Below are positions 15,540 to 23,750 of a stretch of DNA of 41,005 bases, one piece after another; position 1 is the first letter of the stretch, and each line of letters starts with the position of its first letter. The DNA lies in the NCBI GenBank assembly GCA_034436045.1, contig DAOTVZ010000025.1:1-41005 (forward strand), in the 5' to 3' direction. Source of the stretch: H111-94 sp034436045 (GTDB lineage Bacteria; Chloroflexota; Ktedonobacteria; Ktedonobacterales; Ktedonobacteraceae). Below the pieces are notes generated by a model. The model saw nothing but the letters and a program-made list of their open reading frames with translations, was not told where the DNA came from and did no database searches. A program made the position numbers and the translations under genes.

Positions 15540-16310
15540 ATGTTCAAACTGGCAGGAGTATGTCTTTTGTATGCAACTCGACAAGCACTTGTCATCCTGA
15601 CCGTGCTTGCCATCTTGCAAAGTTTTGTGCAAATACTAGTACCCACGACGGCCCATGCTGCTACTGCATCAAACTACTCCTGCGGTAATACAGCAAGCCT
15701 CCACTGCTACGCTCGCCAGGACTGGCCTGGAGGCCCAATTAACGGAGCAGATACTACCATATCCGTCGTTCGTATGGCAGGAGGGAATGGCTTCGTTGAT
15801 AACGAAATGTGGGTTGCAGATTGCGACCCCAACAACATCTTCTGCACCAGCCCTCACTGGATCGAGACAGGGTATATTGCTCTCTACACCGGCTCTGAGC
15901 AATTCTTTTGGTCCGATCTGCGACCACAAGACAGTAATCTCAACCAACACCTATTAGGCTCGATCCCTTCGGGAGACTATGGCAATACCGCCTACTTCGA
16001 GATCAGCCGTTACACCAGTAATTCATTTCAGGTCATCCTCAGTAGTCCATTTGTTGGGATGGTCAATTATTCAACCAACAACTCGATGACCCCAGGCGAC
16101 ATCCTTATTGGGCAAGAACTGGCTGGTAGCAGCGGTGCTAGCGCACCTCGTGCTTACTACACGGATAACCAGTGGATTGATACTGGCAACCATTACGACT
16201 ACCAAGCCTCGCTTGGCTCGTATCACGGCGACAATCCCCCTTATGTCGGCTGGACGACGCTGCCAACGAAATCTTCAACGGGTGGAGTATTGTGGACAAA
16301 TTGCTGCTGA
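15540..16310 (+). CDS. Secreted protein of unknown function (Cys- and aromatic-rich)
   Basis: From the ATG at 15540 (AAAGGAG 8 bp upstream) the protein is 256 residues. It has a long signal peptide ending near AHAATA (about residue 40). The mature part contains YSCGNTASLHCYARQDWPGG, DCDPNNIFC and a C-terminal TNCC, so extracellular disulfides are likely. The remainder is rich in Tyr, Trp, Ser, Thr and Asn, typical of secreted beta-sandwich proteins (DLRPQDSNLNQHLLG, ILIGQELAGSSGASAP). I do not recognise a family. The 28 upstream codons of open frame look non-coding. The next gene starts 45 bp downstream and also encodes an exported protein, so the two probably act together. Confidence 0.75.
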   Translation: MFKLAGVCLLYATRQALVILTVLAILQSFVQILVPTTAHAATASNYSCGNTASLHCYARQDWPGGPINGADTTISVVRMAGGNGFVDNEMWVADCDPNNIFCTSPHWIETGYIALYTGSEQFFWSDLRPQDSNLNQHLLGSIPSGDYGNTAYFEISRYTSNSFQVILSSPFVGMVNYSTNNSMTPGDILIGQELAGSSGASAPRAYYTDNQWIDTGNHYDYQASLGSYHGDNPPYVGWTTLPTKSSTGGVLWTNCC

Positions 16311-16355
16311 AGCAGCAAAGACGACCAGTGGAGTAGAGTAGAAAGGACTTTTCAC

Positions 16356-16898
16356 ATGCGAAATATACAGAAGAGCAAGCATAGACGTTTAAGAGCGGTA
16401 CCCTGGACAGGACTTCTCATATTGATCGTCGCGGGAATAGCTCTCGTCGTTGGTGTCAGCGTCATCTCGGCTTCGGCTGCTCAAGGGACAAAAATTTCTC
16501 AAGCTACGCGACCTATTCCTCTCGGAAACCTCAACCAGTATGCCCCTGGTGTAGCTGCAATTAAGCCTCATCTGGCCACATCTAGCGGAATCGCACCTAC
16601 ATTCACGGCGACTGATGCTGAACAATATGTCACGGCACATCCATTCGCAAACACCAATGTCACTGTCATTGAGACACCCACAGTCATTCAGGCTACCTTT
16701 ATGACAAGTGCAGCACTGAGCGCGCAACTAGACGGTGAGAGCATAGGCCGCCCTGATACCGCGCTTGTCTGCTATGTGAAATTGCAAGGGACCTTCCTTT
16801 TCATAGGACCAAAGGAACCCCTGACCGCACATATCGCCTATGAGGTATTTGATGCCGAGACAGGCAACCTCATTTTAGCGGGAGGCCAAGTTCAATAA
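16356..16898 (+). CDS. Exported or membrane-anchored protein of unknown function
   Basis: This 180-residue protein has a basic N-terminus (KSKHRRLR) and a hydrophobic segment (about 18-40: GLLILIVAGIALVVGVSVIS) ending in ASAAQG, either a signal peptide or an anchor. The outside part has a TATDAEQYVTAHPF segment and a C-terminal beta-rich half (VCYVKLQGTFLFIG, AYEVFDAETGNLILAGG). No family is recognised. The ribosome site AAAGGA lies about 10 bp before the ATG. It follows the secreted Cys-rich protein by 45 bp and is probably cotranscribed with it. Confidence 0.7.
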   Translation: MRNIQKSKHRRLRAVPWTGLLILIVAGIALVVGVSVISASAAQGTKISQATRPIPLGNLNQYAPGVAAIKPHLATSSGIAPTFTATDAEQYVTAHPFANTNVTVIETPTVIQATFMTSAALSAQLDGESIGRPDTALVCYVKLQGTFLFIGPKEPLTAHIAYEVFDAETGNLILAGGQVQ

Positions 16899-16936
16899 TA
16901 CATAACCTTTCCTTTCCCTCCAAAGGAAACTTGGGC

Positions 16937-16973
16937 GTTCATCCTTTTCTCTGCTTATGGGAAAAGGATGAAC
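16937..16973 (+). terminator. 13-bp perfect stem-loop after the exported-protein pair
   Basis: GTTCATCCTTTTC (16937-16949) and GAAAAGGATGAAC (16961-16973) pair perfectly around an 11-nt loop, 39 bp after the preceding stop. It lacks a strong T tract, so it may be an mRNA-stabilising hairpin rather than an efficient terminator. Confidence 0.5.
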
Positions 16974-17145
16974 GGAGAGCATCCACGATATCTCACTTAC
17001 TGTCTACTCACCTGATCAATAAGGACGTCACCACAGATCGGATAGAATGGACAAGCCAGGTAACAGATGTCACAATAGCTTTCCCTCAATCATCTTCTCT
17101 TACAGCAAGATAAACAATTATCCTAACCTTAATGTGGAGGAAACG

Positions 17146-18633
17146 ATGGCTCAACCACGAAAGAAGCGTATCATACTCTTTTCAATCACTACCATCTTTC
17201 TCGGTCTTGTCCTCTTAGGGGCCTGTACTCCCGTTCCCGACGCAACGCACGTTTCTTTTGCCACTGCCGCTTGCAGCACCACTACGACCGCCAATAGTGC
17301 ACCACCAACTCACACTACTGTCTATGTTGGTAGCTACGAAATGGGTACCCCGACAGGGGCAGCCGGAAGTCGTGACCTGTACGCCCTCAACGATGATGGG
17401 ACGCTGCGCTGGCGATGTACCACCAGCACAAGCGGCGGATTTTCGGCGGCACCTGTCATAGACCAGGGCACGCTCTACGCACTGGCAGGCTCCGAGGTGT
17501 ATTTCAAAGCCACGCCCCCGACCACAGTTCAGGCGTTCTACGCCTTGCGCCAGAGCGATGGGAGGCAACGCTGGCAGTTTGCAGTAGAGGGCATGAACAG
17601 TTCAGGGCCGCTCATCAGCAATGGCACAATTTACATAGCTATTACCACGACCACGCATGAGAGCATGCCAGTGTCTCACCCTGCCTTTGTCTTTGCCCTC
17701 CAGGCTACGACAGGGAAAGTACTCTGGCAGGCCCTGGTAGGAGACGGCGGCGACGGCAGAGTACTGCTAGTAGCGAGCCGTGAAACCATCTATGTGGCTA
17801 CTGAGGATGGCGTGTTGACGGCGCTCAGTGCCAGGAATGGGACACAGCAATGGCACTACCAGACCAATTGCCGTAATGACGATAGCAGCACACTGATCGC
17901 TTCTGGCGATAGGAGTGACAGTGTATACATGATCGGATGCACCGCCGTCTCAGCTCTCCAGGCCAGCACAGGGAAACTGCTCTGGAATTTCCAGACCAAC
18001 GGAGAGGTCGAACCACAACCTCTTGTCAATGACGGCATCCTGTATATAGCCTCATCTAACAGTACGATGTATGCTATCCGCACACGCGACGGCAAGGTCG
18101 TCTGGCAAAGATGCACCGGTGACTTCTCTCTTCGCCCCGCTGCCATCATGGACGGAGTAATCTATGTCAGCGCCCAGGAGCTTGCGTTAGACGGTTCACC
18201 TTCCACGCTGGCCCTCTACGCTTTCCGCAGCAGCGATGGAGCCATGCTCTGGCGCTACCAGCACGAGGGAGAAAATAGTTCGCTGGTAACAGGAAACGGC
18301 ATGCTCTATCTTGGAGTATTCGACCCATTCACGTCATTAAGTTCTATTGTAGCGTTGCGAGCTAGCAATGGGACAGTCCTCTGGCAAAGCCAGAGCGACG
18401 CTACTAATGGTAGCCTCAACCTTAGCAACGGCGTTCTCTATATCAGTACCATCAGCAGTGCTGCCGACTATGTTTCTGCCTTGCGCACGGACAATGGCAC
18501 ACTACTCTGGCGGTATACACTCCCCTACAACCAGGTTCATAGTCATACTCCCCTTTTCCTGACAGCGCCGGTGATAGGTCAATCAGCAGGAGGTGAATTT
18601 GGGACTGCACGCCCTCAAATTGCTGAAGAATAA
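17146..18633 (+). CDS. PQQ-repeat beta-propeller lipoprotein (BamB-like fold)
   Basis: The protein is 495 residues from the ATG at 17146, which has GGAGG 5 bp upstream. The first 25 or so residues form a lipoprotein signal ending in the lipobox LLGAC, so Cys is lipidated and the protein sits on the outer face of the membrane. The rest consists of about eight repeats of the PQQ-like blade pattern, each with a DG.xLW or TGKxLW turn followed by GxLYxxS (for example TGKLLWNFQTNGE, DGKVVWQRC, NGTVLWQSQS). No catalytic residues of quinoprotein dehydrogenases are apparent, so a scaffold or binding role is likelier. It follows two other exported proteins on the same strand. Confidence 0.85.
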   Translation: MAQPRKKRIILFSITTIFLGLVLLGACTPVPDATHVSFATAACSTTTTANSAPPTHTTVYVGSYEMGTPTGAAGSRDLYALNDDGTLRWRCTTSTSGGFSAAPVIDQGTLYALAGSEVYFKATPPTTVQAFYALRQSDGRQRWQFAVEGMNSSGPLISNGTIYIAITTTTHESMPVSHPAFVFALQATTGKVLWQALVGDGGDGRVLLVASRETIYVATEDGVLTALSARNGTQQWHYQTNCRNDDSSTLIASGDRSDSVYMIGCTAVSALQASTGKLLWNFQTNGEVEPQPLVNDGILYIASSNSTMYAIRTRDGKVVWQRCTGDFSLRPAAIMDGVIYVSAQELALDGSPSTLALYAFRSSDGAMLWRYQHEGENSSLVTGNGMLYLGVFDPFTSLSSIVALRASNGTVLWQSQSDATNGSLNLSNGVLYISTISSAADYVSALRTDNGTLLWRYTLPYNQVHSHTPLFLTAPVIGQSAGGEFGTARPQIAEE

Positions 18634-18646
18634 TCTCATTAAAGTT

Positions 18647-18686
18647 TGTCACATAGAAGTGATGCCAGGCGTCCTTATATGTGACA
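18647..18686. repeat. 9-bp inverted repeat TGTCACATA/TATGTGACA
   Basis: Perfect 9-bp arms with a 22-nt loop lie just past the stop of the propeller lipoprotein gene. It could be a weak terminator or a regulator site. Confidence 0.35.
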
Positions 18687-18792
18687 GTGAGAGATGGGTG
18701 CCTCGTAATAACTTGCAAAGTATCAAGGTGTGCGAGCCATGTTTCTTCCTTAGCAGATCAGTAAGTAGTCAGGTAGATTCGATGAAAAAATC

Positions 18793-18821
18793 TTGCATAT
18801 TCGTGACTTATATGTTACGAT
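18793..18821 (+). promoter_or_regulatory. Toxin-antitoxin promoter giving a leaderless mRNA
   Basis: TTGCAT (18793-18798), a 17-bp spacer and TACGAT (18816-18821) place the transcription start at or within a base or two of the toxin ATG at 18828. No Shine-Dalgarno sequence precedes that ATG. Confidence 0.45.
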
Positions 18822-18827
18822 TGCTCC

Positions 18828-19223
18828 ATGGGGTGGACGATTGAATATTTTGAACAAGAGAATACAGTACAACCCGCTGAGCTATTTGAAGATGAACTGG
18901 ATCAAGCCTATCCTCTGCTTGCTGGTAAACTCATCAGAATTACTGATTTATTAGAAGTTGAGGGATTTCACTTGGGCGGAGGGCTGATAGAGAAATGCTA
19001 TAATTATCAGGGATTGTGGGAAATGCGCGCGATCTATGCCGGGACGCTGGCACGTGAATTCTTTGGCTTTGACGGGGAACGCATTGTTTTGTTACATGGG
19101 TATGTAAAGCGTATCGGACAGCCAGCTTCAGATCGTGAGCTTGAAAAAGCATTCCATTATTGGAGAGAATATCAGAGAACGCGGTGTATAAGTCCTATGC
19201 AAGAGGAGGATACAAATGAATAG
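18828..19223 (+). CDS. RelE/ParE-superfamily toxin (Gp49/HigB-like)
   Basis: This 131-residue protein has the family core LWEMRAIYAGTLAREFFGFDG then IVLLHGYVKRIGQPASDREL. It matches the Gp49-like/HigB mRNA-interferase group (usual length about 100-120). Such toxins cleave mRNA at the ribosome under stress. The conserved Arg and Lys of the core (MRAIY, YVKR) are present, so it looks intact. The N-terminal 50 residues are a little longer than usual. Its last 8 bp overlap the antitoxin gene, the typical toxin-first HigBA order. Translation would have to be leaderless or inefficient because no ribosome site is visible. Confidence 0.82.
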   Translation: MGWTIEYFEQENTVQPAELFEDELDQAYPLLAGKLIRITDLLEVEGFHLGGGLIEKCYNYQGLWEMRAIYAGTLAREFFGFDGERIVLLHGYVKRIGQPASDRELEKAFHYWREYQRTRCISPMQEEDTNE

Positions 19224-19545
19224 ATATGAGCAACGCAGGCAGAAGCGCCTCCAGAATCCAGCGATAGCGGCTGGCTATCGAGAGATGTCAGCCGAAATCC
19301 AATTAATGCATGCTCTTGATGAGATACGTAAGCGAGAGAATATGACGAAAGAAGATCTTGCTGCGCAAATGGGCACCAGGAGAGAAGTAGTATCTCGCTT
19401 GCTTAATGGAACTGAGGTTAATCCGACGCTTGATACATTCATAGAGATGCTTGACGCCTTGAAGTTTACAGCGGATATCAGGTTGCGCCCTTCTAAAGAA
19501 GGTGAGGAGCCTCTCAGGATTATCACAGAAGATACTCCAGTGTAG
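19216..19545 (+). CDS. XRE-family antitoxin (HigA-like)
   Basis: This 109-residue protein has a helix-turn-helix in residues about 43-75 (MTKEDLAAQMGTRREVVSRL then NPTLDTFIEMLDAL), typical of HigA antitoxins that repress their own promoter. The preceding 40 residues probably wrap the toxin. It has a strong ribosome site (GAGGAGG, about 8 bp before ATG) lying inside the toxin gene. This should give more antitoxin than toxin. Length and gene order fit a complete type II module. Confidence 0.85.
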   Translation: MNRYEQRRQKRLQNPAIAAGYREMSAEIQLMHALDEIRKRENMTKEDLAAQMGTRREVVSRLLNGTEVNPTLDTFIEMLDALKFTADIRLRPSKEGEEPLRIITEDTPV

Positions 19546-19688
19546 AAACAGGTTTTGTTCACAGACCTGCTGAATGAGGTAGATACGAAATATGTCATGA
19601 AATGTCATCTCATTTCACTCTATTTCTCTACCTCTGTGCTATTTATTTCCCTCGCCCCACCACTACCCCCACACATTAAAGACAGATG

Positions 19689-19701
19689 AGTAATTATTAC
19701 T
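19689..19701. promoter_or_regulatory. 13-bp palindrome AGTAATTATTACT
   Basis: This perfect palindrome lies in the gap between the antitoxin and the flippase-like gene. TACTAGTA overlaps its end. It is a possible operator about 90 bp before the flippase-like start. Confidence 0.35.
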
Positions 19702-19788
19702 AGTACCCGCGTTAAATTAGCGTGCAGGCATGCTTTATAGTATCATCTGTTCGTGAGCAATTATAAAAATTTCTCGTGGGAACTACGC

Positions 19789-21387
19789 ATGCAATCATTT
19801 GACTCGAAGCGATCATCGTCGGTTGACGTCCCGACACAACGGCTCTTTAAACGCCCGCATGATTTTATGTCAACTGACAAGTGGTCGCGTTACGTGCAAA
19901 GAGAAGAACCGGAACACGACATCAGTCGTCTACCCACCTCGACCTTGCCGGAACCGGAGAGGCAATGGCCGACGATGCCGGTAACACCTGCGACACCATC
20001 GGTGCCGAACACGCCGGATGATGACATATTGGAAGAGTTGTTCGATCTTGGCTCCATGAACACGGTGCGCTTGATGCAATTGAGCGGCGTGATGCGCACC
20101 GTGCAACTGGCACAGCAGAAAACAGGCACCCATGTTCAGGGATATGGTCCGACCGGTGCAACCGGCGTGCTGGCCGCCGTTATGCCATCAATACCGCTGC
20201 ATGCGCAAGGAGCCGTAGCTCAATCTGCTTATCAAGCTGGCTATCAGCCAGAATTGATTGAGCAGATTCGTTCTCTGACCGGCGCGGTTCCGGTTGTGAG
20301 AGCGCCAGCGGCCCAGCCAACCTGGAAAAAAGTGTTGAATATGCCTGCTGTGCGCGCCATCCTGGGCCTGCTCATCGGCATCGGCTTGCTCTTCCTGCTC
20401 TCCAGGGGCATCAATTTTCCCAAAGCTTTCGCTATTTTGCGTGCCAGTCTCAGTACCGGGGAAGGCATCATGGATGTGTTGGGCGCTGCCGCCGCCTTTA
20501 TCGCCGCCTTTAGCATTCGCGGCGTGCGCTGGAGCCTGTTCCTGCGGCCCATTAAACGGGTCAATCCCTTCACGACGGTGCGCATCTTCTGGGTCGCGGT
20601 CTTTATGAACTTCCTGTTGCCGGTGCAGGGCGGCGAGGTCATTAAAACTTTCTTGCTCAAACGTACCGATGGCGTGCCGATCAGTCAATCTCTGCCCACG
20701 GTGGCGATGGATAAATCGCTGGATCTGATGCCTGCGCTCTTCCTGATGGCGATTATGCCATTTATTCCGGGCATCCATATGACGTTGCCGCTCTGGCTGA
20801 TCCTGGCGCTGGTCAGTAGCATTCTGCTCGGTGTGATGTTTACCGTCGTGCTGACGGCGCTCAATCGCAATGCCGCGCTGGCTTTCATTCGCATCATGCT
20901 GAAGCTGGTGCCAAAGGGCATTGCGCTCAAGATAGAGGGCTTCGCGCTGGGCTTTGTTGACTCGCTGCTGGCGGGGGCAAGCAGGCCACAGACCTTTATT
21001 CCCGCCCTGCTACTCACCTGTCTGGCGCTGGCCTGCGACGGCCTCTTCGCCTGGATGTGTTTCCGCACAGTTGGCCTGAGCAACATGAGCTACGGAACCG
21101 CCATTCTGGGCTACACGCTGTATAATATGTTCACTGTGCTACCCTCGCCACCAGGTCAGGTTGGCAGCAACGAAACCTATGGCGCGCTGGTCTTCGGCAA
21201 ACTGCTTGGCTTTAACACCGTCAATGTCGAGGCCATGTTTGTGCTATCGCATCCCCTCGCGGCGCTGGTTATGACAACCATGTGCTTTATCTGCTTAAAG
21301 AGTTTGAATATCTCGTTTGCCAGTGTGTTGAAAACGAAACCGGAGAAGGACGAGAAAATGGCCCAATACGCGAGAACCAACGCCTGA
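19789..21387 (+). CDS. Flippase-like membrane protein (UPF0104 / LPG synthase TM family)
   Basis: From the ATG at 19789 the protein is 532 residues. Its first 180 or so residues are polar, Pro/Thr-rich and probably cytoplasmic and disordered. The rest is a multi-helix membrane domain of the lysylphosphatidylglycerol-synthase TM/UPF0104 family. Key motifs are RGVRWSLFLRPI, MNFLLPVQGGEVIKTFLLKR and, near the end, PSPPGQVGSNETYGALVFGK. This family is thought to move or modify lipid-linked molecules. The MprF lysyl-transferase domain is absent. The long N-terminal extension is unusual. A GTG at 19753 lacks a ribosome site; the ATG at 19789 has GTGGGA upstream and is preferred. It converges tail-to-tail, with no gap, on the histidine kinase gene. 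Confidence 0.82.
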   Translation: MQSFDSKRSSSVDVPTQRLFKRPHDFMSTDKWSRYVQREEPEHDISRLPTSTLPEPERQWPTMPVTPATPSVPNTPDDDILEELFDLGSMNTVRLMQLSGVMRTVQLAQQKTGTHVQGYGPTGATGVLAAVMPSIPLHAQGAVAQSAYQAGYQPELIEQIRSLTGAVPVVRAPAAQPTWKKVLNMPAVRAILGLLIGIGLLFLLSRGINFPKAFAILRASLSTGEGIMDVLGAAAAFIAAFSIRGVRWSLFLRPIKRVNPFTTVRIFWVAVFMNFLLPVQGGEVIKTFLLKRTDGVPISQSLPTVAMDKSLDLMPALFLMAIMPFIPGIHMTLPLWLILALVSSILLGVMFTVVLTALNRNAALAFIRIMLKLVPKGIALKIEGFALGFVDSLLAGASRPQTFIPALLLTCLALACDGLFAWMCFRTVGLSNMSYGTAILGYTLYNMFTVLPSPPGQVGSNETYGALVFGKLLGFNTVNVEAMFVLSHPLAALVMTTMCFICLKSLNISFASVLKTKPEKDEKMAQYARTNA

Positions 21388-22863
21388 TTATGCTTTTCCA
21401 GCAATGGGCAATGTGAACGAGATTTTCGTGCCCTGACCAGGGGTGCTTTCGGCCCAGACGCGCCCACCGTGCGCGCTGATGATGGCCTTGACGATGGAGA
21501 GGCCCAGACCGCTGCCGCCGGTAGCTCCCGTGCGCGAGCGGTCGGCTCGATAGAAACGCTCGAAGATATGCGGCAAGTCTTTGGGGTCGATGCCGGAACC
21601 GGTGTCGCTGACCGTGACTACGAGAACCTGATCTTTACACATCGCCCCGATGCGAATCTGGCCACCACAGGGCGTATGACGACGTGCATTATCCAGCAGG
21701 TTGAGCAGTACCTGGGTGATGCGGTCGCTATCGGCCATGACGTGCGGTGTGTCCGGCGCAATATCGTTGTGGAGCGTGATACCAGCTTGCTCACACTCCG
21801 GCTCGATGACGAGCAACGTTTCATCTACCAGCGAATTGAGGTCAAGCGGCGCGAGATCGAGACGCACCTGGCCAGACTCCAGCAAGGTCATATTCTGCAT
21901 ATCGGCGACAAGACGGCGTAGACGTTGCACCTCACGTCCAATGCGCTGGGCCGTTTCCTGGCGTGCTGCCGGATCAACAATCATATCGTCGGCCATCGCT
22001 TCGCTCAAGCCCTGTATTGCTGTGAGAGGCGTGGCGAGATCGTGGGCAATGTTGGCGATCAGTTCGCGCCGCACCTGATCCTGGCGGCGCAGTTCGGCGA
22101 TGTCTGCCGCGATAGTGTCGGCCATCGCATTGAAGGTGAGGGCCAGTTGTCCCATTTCATCCTGGGTAGCAGGCAAGGGGACGCGCTGAGCATAGTTGCC
22201 TTGCTTCATCTGTTCTGCCGCGCGTGTCAGCGCTTCTAATGGGCGTGTCAGGCGGCGAGCGAAAAAGAAGCTAAAGAGGATGACGAGGAGCGCGACGGCC
22301 AGGCCCGCCAACAGAATGGCCGCGTTGACCTGTGCGAGTACCTGAGTGAGTCCTTCGGAATTCAGTGGGAGAGAGAGGAACAGGGCACCGATCACCGGCC
22401 CGCCGGGGCCATTGTTGATAGGGATGCTGACGTAGAGCGACCGAAAGGTATGGTCATTGGTGGATACGATAATCGAACCATCGATCTCGCTACCTTTCAG
22501 CGCGTTGTGCAAAGCCGTCAAGATGGTCGGATTATTGCAGCCGGGTTTGACGTCGAGGGGGACACCGCACAGCACCAGCGTGCCGGTATGATCGGTGATA
22601 GCCAGCAATGAGGGGTCATCGGGAGGAATATGAGCCTCGATGCCGTTCCAGTTGCCCGCGATACTATAATACTGGCTAAGCTGACGCGCGTCATTAAACG
22701 CCTGTGAACGCAAGAGTTGCAGATCATTCTGATACACAAAATTTTGAATGGCTAGCGCAACGGCAATAGCCAGTGCCAGGGTGGCTCCCAGTGCCACTGC
22801 CAGGTAGCTTAGCACGAGCTTAACACGCAGGCTGGTGAGTGTGAAACCGGTCGATGTGCGCAT
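21388..22863 (-). CDS. Membrane sensor histidine kinase
   Basis: This 491-residue kinase has transmembrane helices near 18-40 and 181-201 enclosing an extracytoplasmic sensor domain of about 140 residues. Then come a HAMP domain (about 202-255), a HisKA domain with the phosphorylated His274 (ELIANIAHDLATPLTAIQG), and an ATPase domain. The ATPase domain has the N-box VLLNLLDNARRH, DTGSGI and GSGLGLSIVK. It passes phosphate to the response regulator encoded directly upstream; the genes overlap by one base (TAATG). The signal is unknown. The two Cys in the sensor domain (LCGVPLDVKPGC) could form a disulfide. Its 3' end abuts the flippase-like gene, without an obvious terminator. Confidence 0.92.
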   Translation of the reverse strand: MRTSTGFTLTSLRVKLVLSYLAVALGATLALAIAVALAIQNFVYQNDLQLLRSQAFNDARQLSQYYSIAGNWNGIEAHIPPDDPSLLAITDHTGTLVLCGVPLDVKPGCNNPTILTALHNALKGSEIDGSIIVSTNDHTFRSLYVSIPINNGPGGPVIGALFLSLPLNSEGLTQVLAQVNAAILLAGLAVALLVILFSFFFARRLTRPLEALTRAAEQMKQGNYAQRVPLPATQDEMGQLALTFNAMADTIAADIAELRRQDQVRRELIANIAHDLATPLTAIQGLSEAMADDMIVDPAARQETAQRIGREVQRLRRLVADMQNMTLLESGQVRLDLAPLDLNSLVDETLLVIEPECEQAGITLHNDIAPDTPHVMADSDRITQVLLNLLDNARRHTPCGGQIRIGAMCKDQVLVVTVSDTGSGIDPKDLPHIFERFYRADRSRTGATGGSGLGLSIVKAIISAHGGRVWAESTPGQGTKISFTLPIAGKA

Positions 22864-23627
22864 TACGCCTCTCCCTGTCTCCGCGCAGACGAGGAAGCCG
22901 CCGTATTGGGTGTGGGCACAAACTTATATCCCACACCCCAGACGGTCTGAATGTGATGCGGCGCATTGGGAACCGCTTCCAGTTTCTTGCGCAGCGTGCC
23001 GATATGCACATCGACAGTGCGACCATCACCCAGGTAGGTATAGCCCCAGACCTGGTTCAACAGTGCCTCGCGGGTAAAGACGCGATCCGGCGTAGAGGCC
23101 AGCGTGACGAGCAGGTCAAACTCTTTGGCTGTTAGCGTAACAGGTTTGTCCAGCATGGTGACGCGGCGCGAGGGAATGTTGATGACCAGGCCATCAATGC
23201 GTATCTCGTCACGCCCATTGTTTCTGCTGCCCTCGTCGTCCTCTTCTTTGCTATCGGTGAGCATAGAACCACTGGTGCGGCGCAGGATGGCCTTAACGCG
23301 ACTGACCAGCTCGCGCGGACTGAAAGGCTTGACGAGATAGTCGTCCGCGCCCAACTCAAGGCCCGCGATGCGATCATCCTCGCCCTGGCGCGCGGTCAGC
23401 ATGAGAATGGGCGTGTTGGCCCAGGAGCGGATACGGCGACAGACCTCCATGCCATCCAGCAGCGGTAGCATCAGGTCGAGGATCACCAGGTCAGGATGCT
23501 CTCGCGCATGTAGCTCAATACCGGCGATGCCATCGTCAGCAGTGATAACGGTAAAACCGGCCTGCTCAAGATAGAGACGAATCACCTGTACAATGCTTGC
23601 TTCATCTTCAATGACTAATATTTTCAT
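22863..23627 (-). CDS. OmpR/PhoB-family response regulator
   Basis: This 254-residue protein has a receiver domain (residues 1-120) with the acidic pocket near residues 8-9, phospho-acceptor Asp51 (LVILDLMLP) and Lys in LVKPFSPREL. A winged-helix DNA-binding domain lies at about 145-243 (LTAKEFDLLVTLAS, DRVFTREALLNQVWGY, VDVHIGTLRKKLE). The linker SKEEDDEGSRNNGRDE is longer than usual. It is the first gene of the two-component operon and probably regulates its own promoter. Target genes cannot be told from sequence. Confidence 0.93.
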   Translation of the reverse strand: MKILVIEDEASIVQVIRLYLEQAGFTVITADDGIAGIELHAREHPDLVILDLMLPLLDGMEVCRRIRSWANTPILMLTARQGEDDRIAGLELGADDYLVKPFSPRELVSRVKAILRRTSGSMLTDSKEEDDEGSRNNGRDEIRIDGLVINIPSRRVTMLDKPVTLTAKEFDLLVTLASTPDRVFTREALLNQVWGYTYLGDGRTVDVHIGTLRKKLEAVPNAPHHIQTVWGVGYKFVPTPNTAASSSARRQGEA

Positions 23628-23683
23628 GGCCTATCTTTATCAATGGATATGGCAAATTATTCCCTACGCCCGGCTTTGTTTCT

Positions 23684-23712
23684 ATAATAATAACATATCC
23701 ATGTGAGGTCAA
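23684..23712 (-). promoter_or_regulatory. Promoter of the two-component operon
   Basis: On the minus strand TTGACC (23712-23707), a 17-bp spacer and TATTAT (23689-23684) lie about 57 bp before the regulator start codon. Confidence 0.6.
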
Positions 23713-23750
23713 AGAACTTGCATAGAAGTGTAAAATTTTTGTAAGTTCTC

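Noticed and set aside
16301..16318. TTGCTGCT-GA-AGCAGCAA palindrome over the stop codon of the secreted protein
   Set aside because: The two-base centre forces the stem to open and there is no T tract; probably chance from a Cys-Cys codon pair.
20188..20778. Minus-strand 196-residue charged frame inside the flippase-like gene
   Set aside because: It is antisense to the membrane domain and of low complexity (His/Glu/Gln-rich), as expected from reversed hydrophobic codons.
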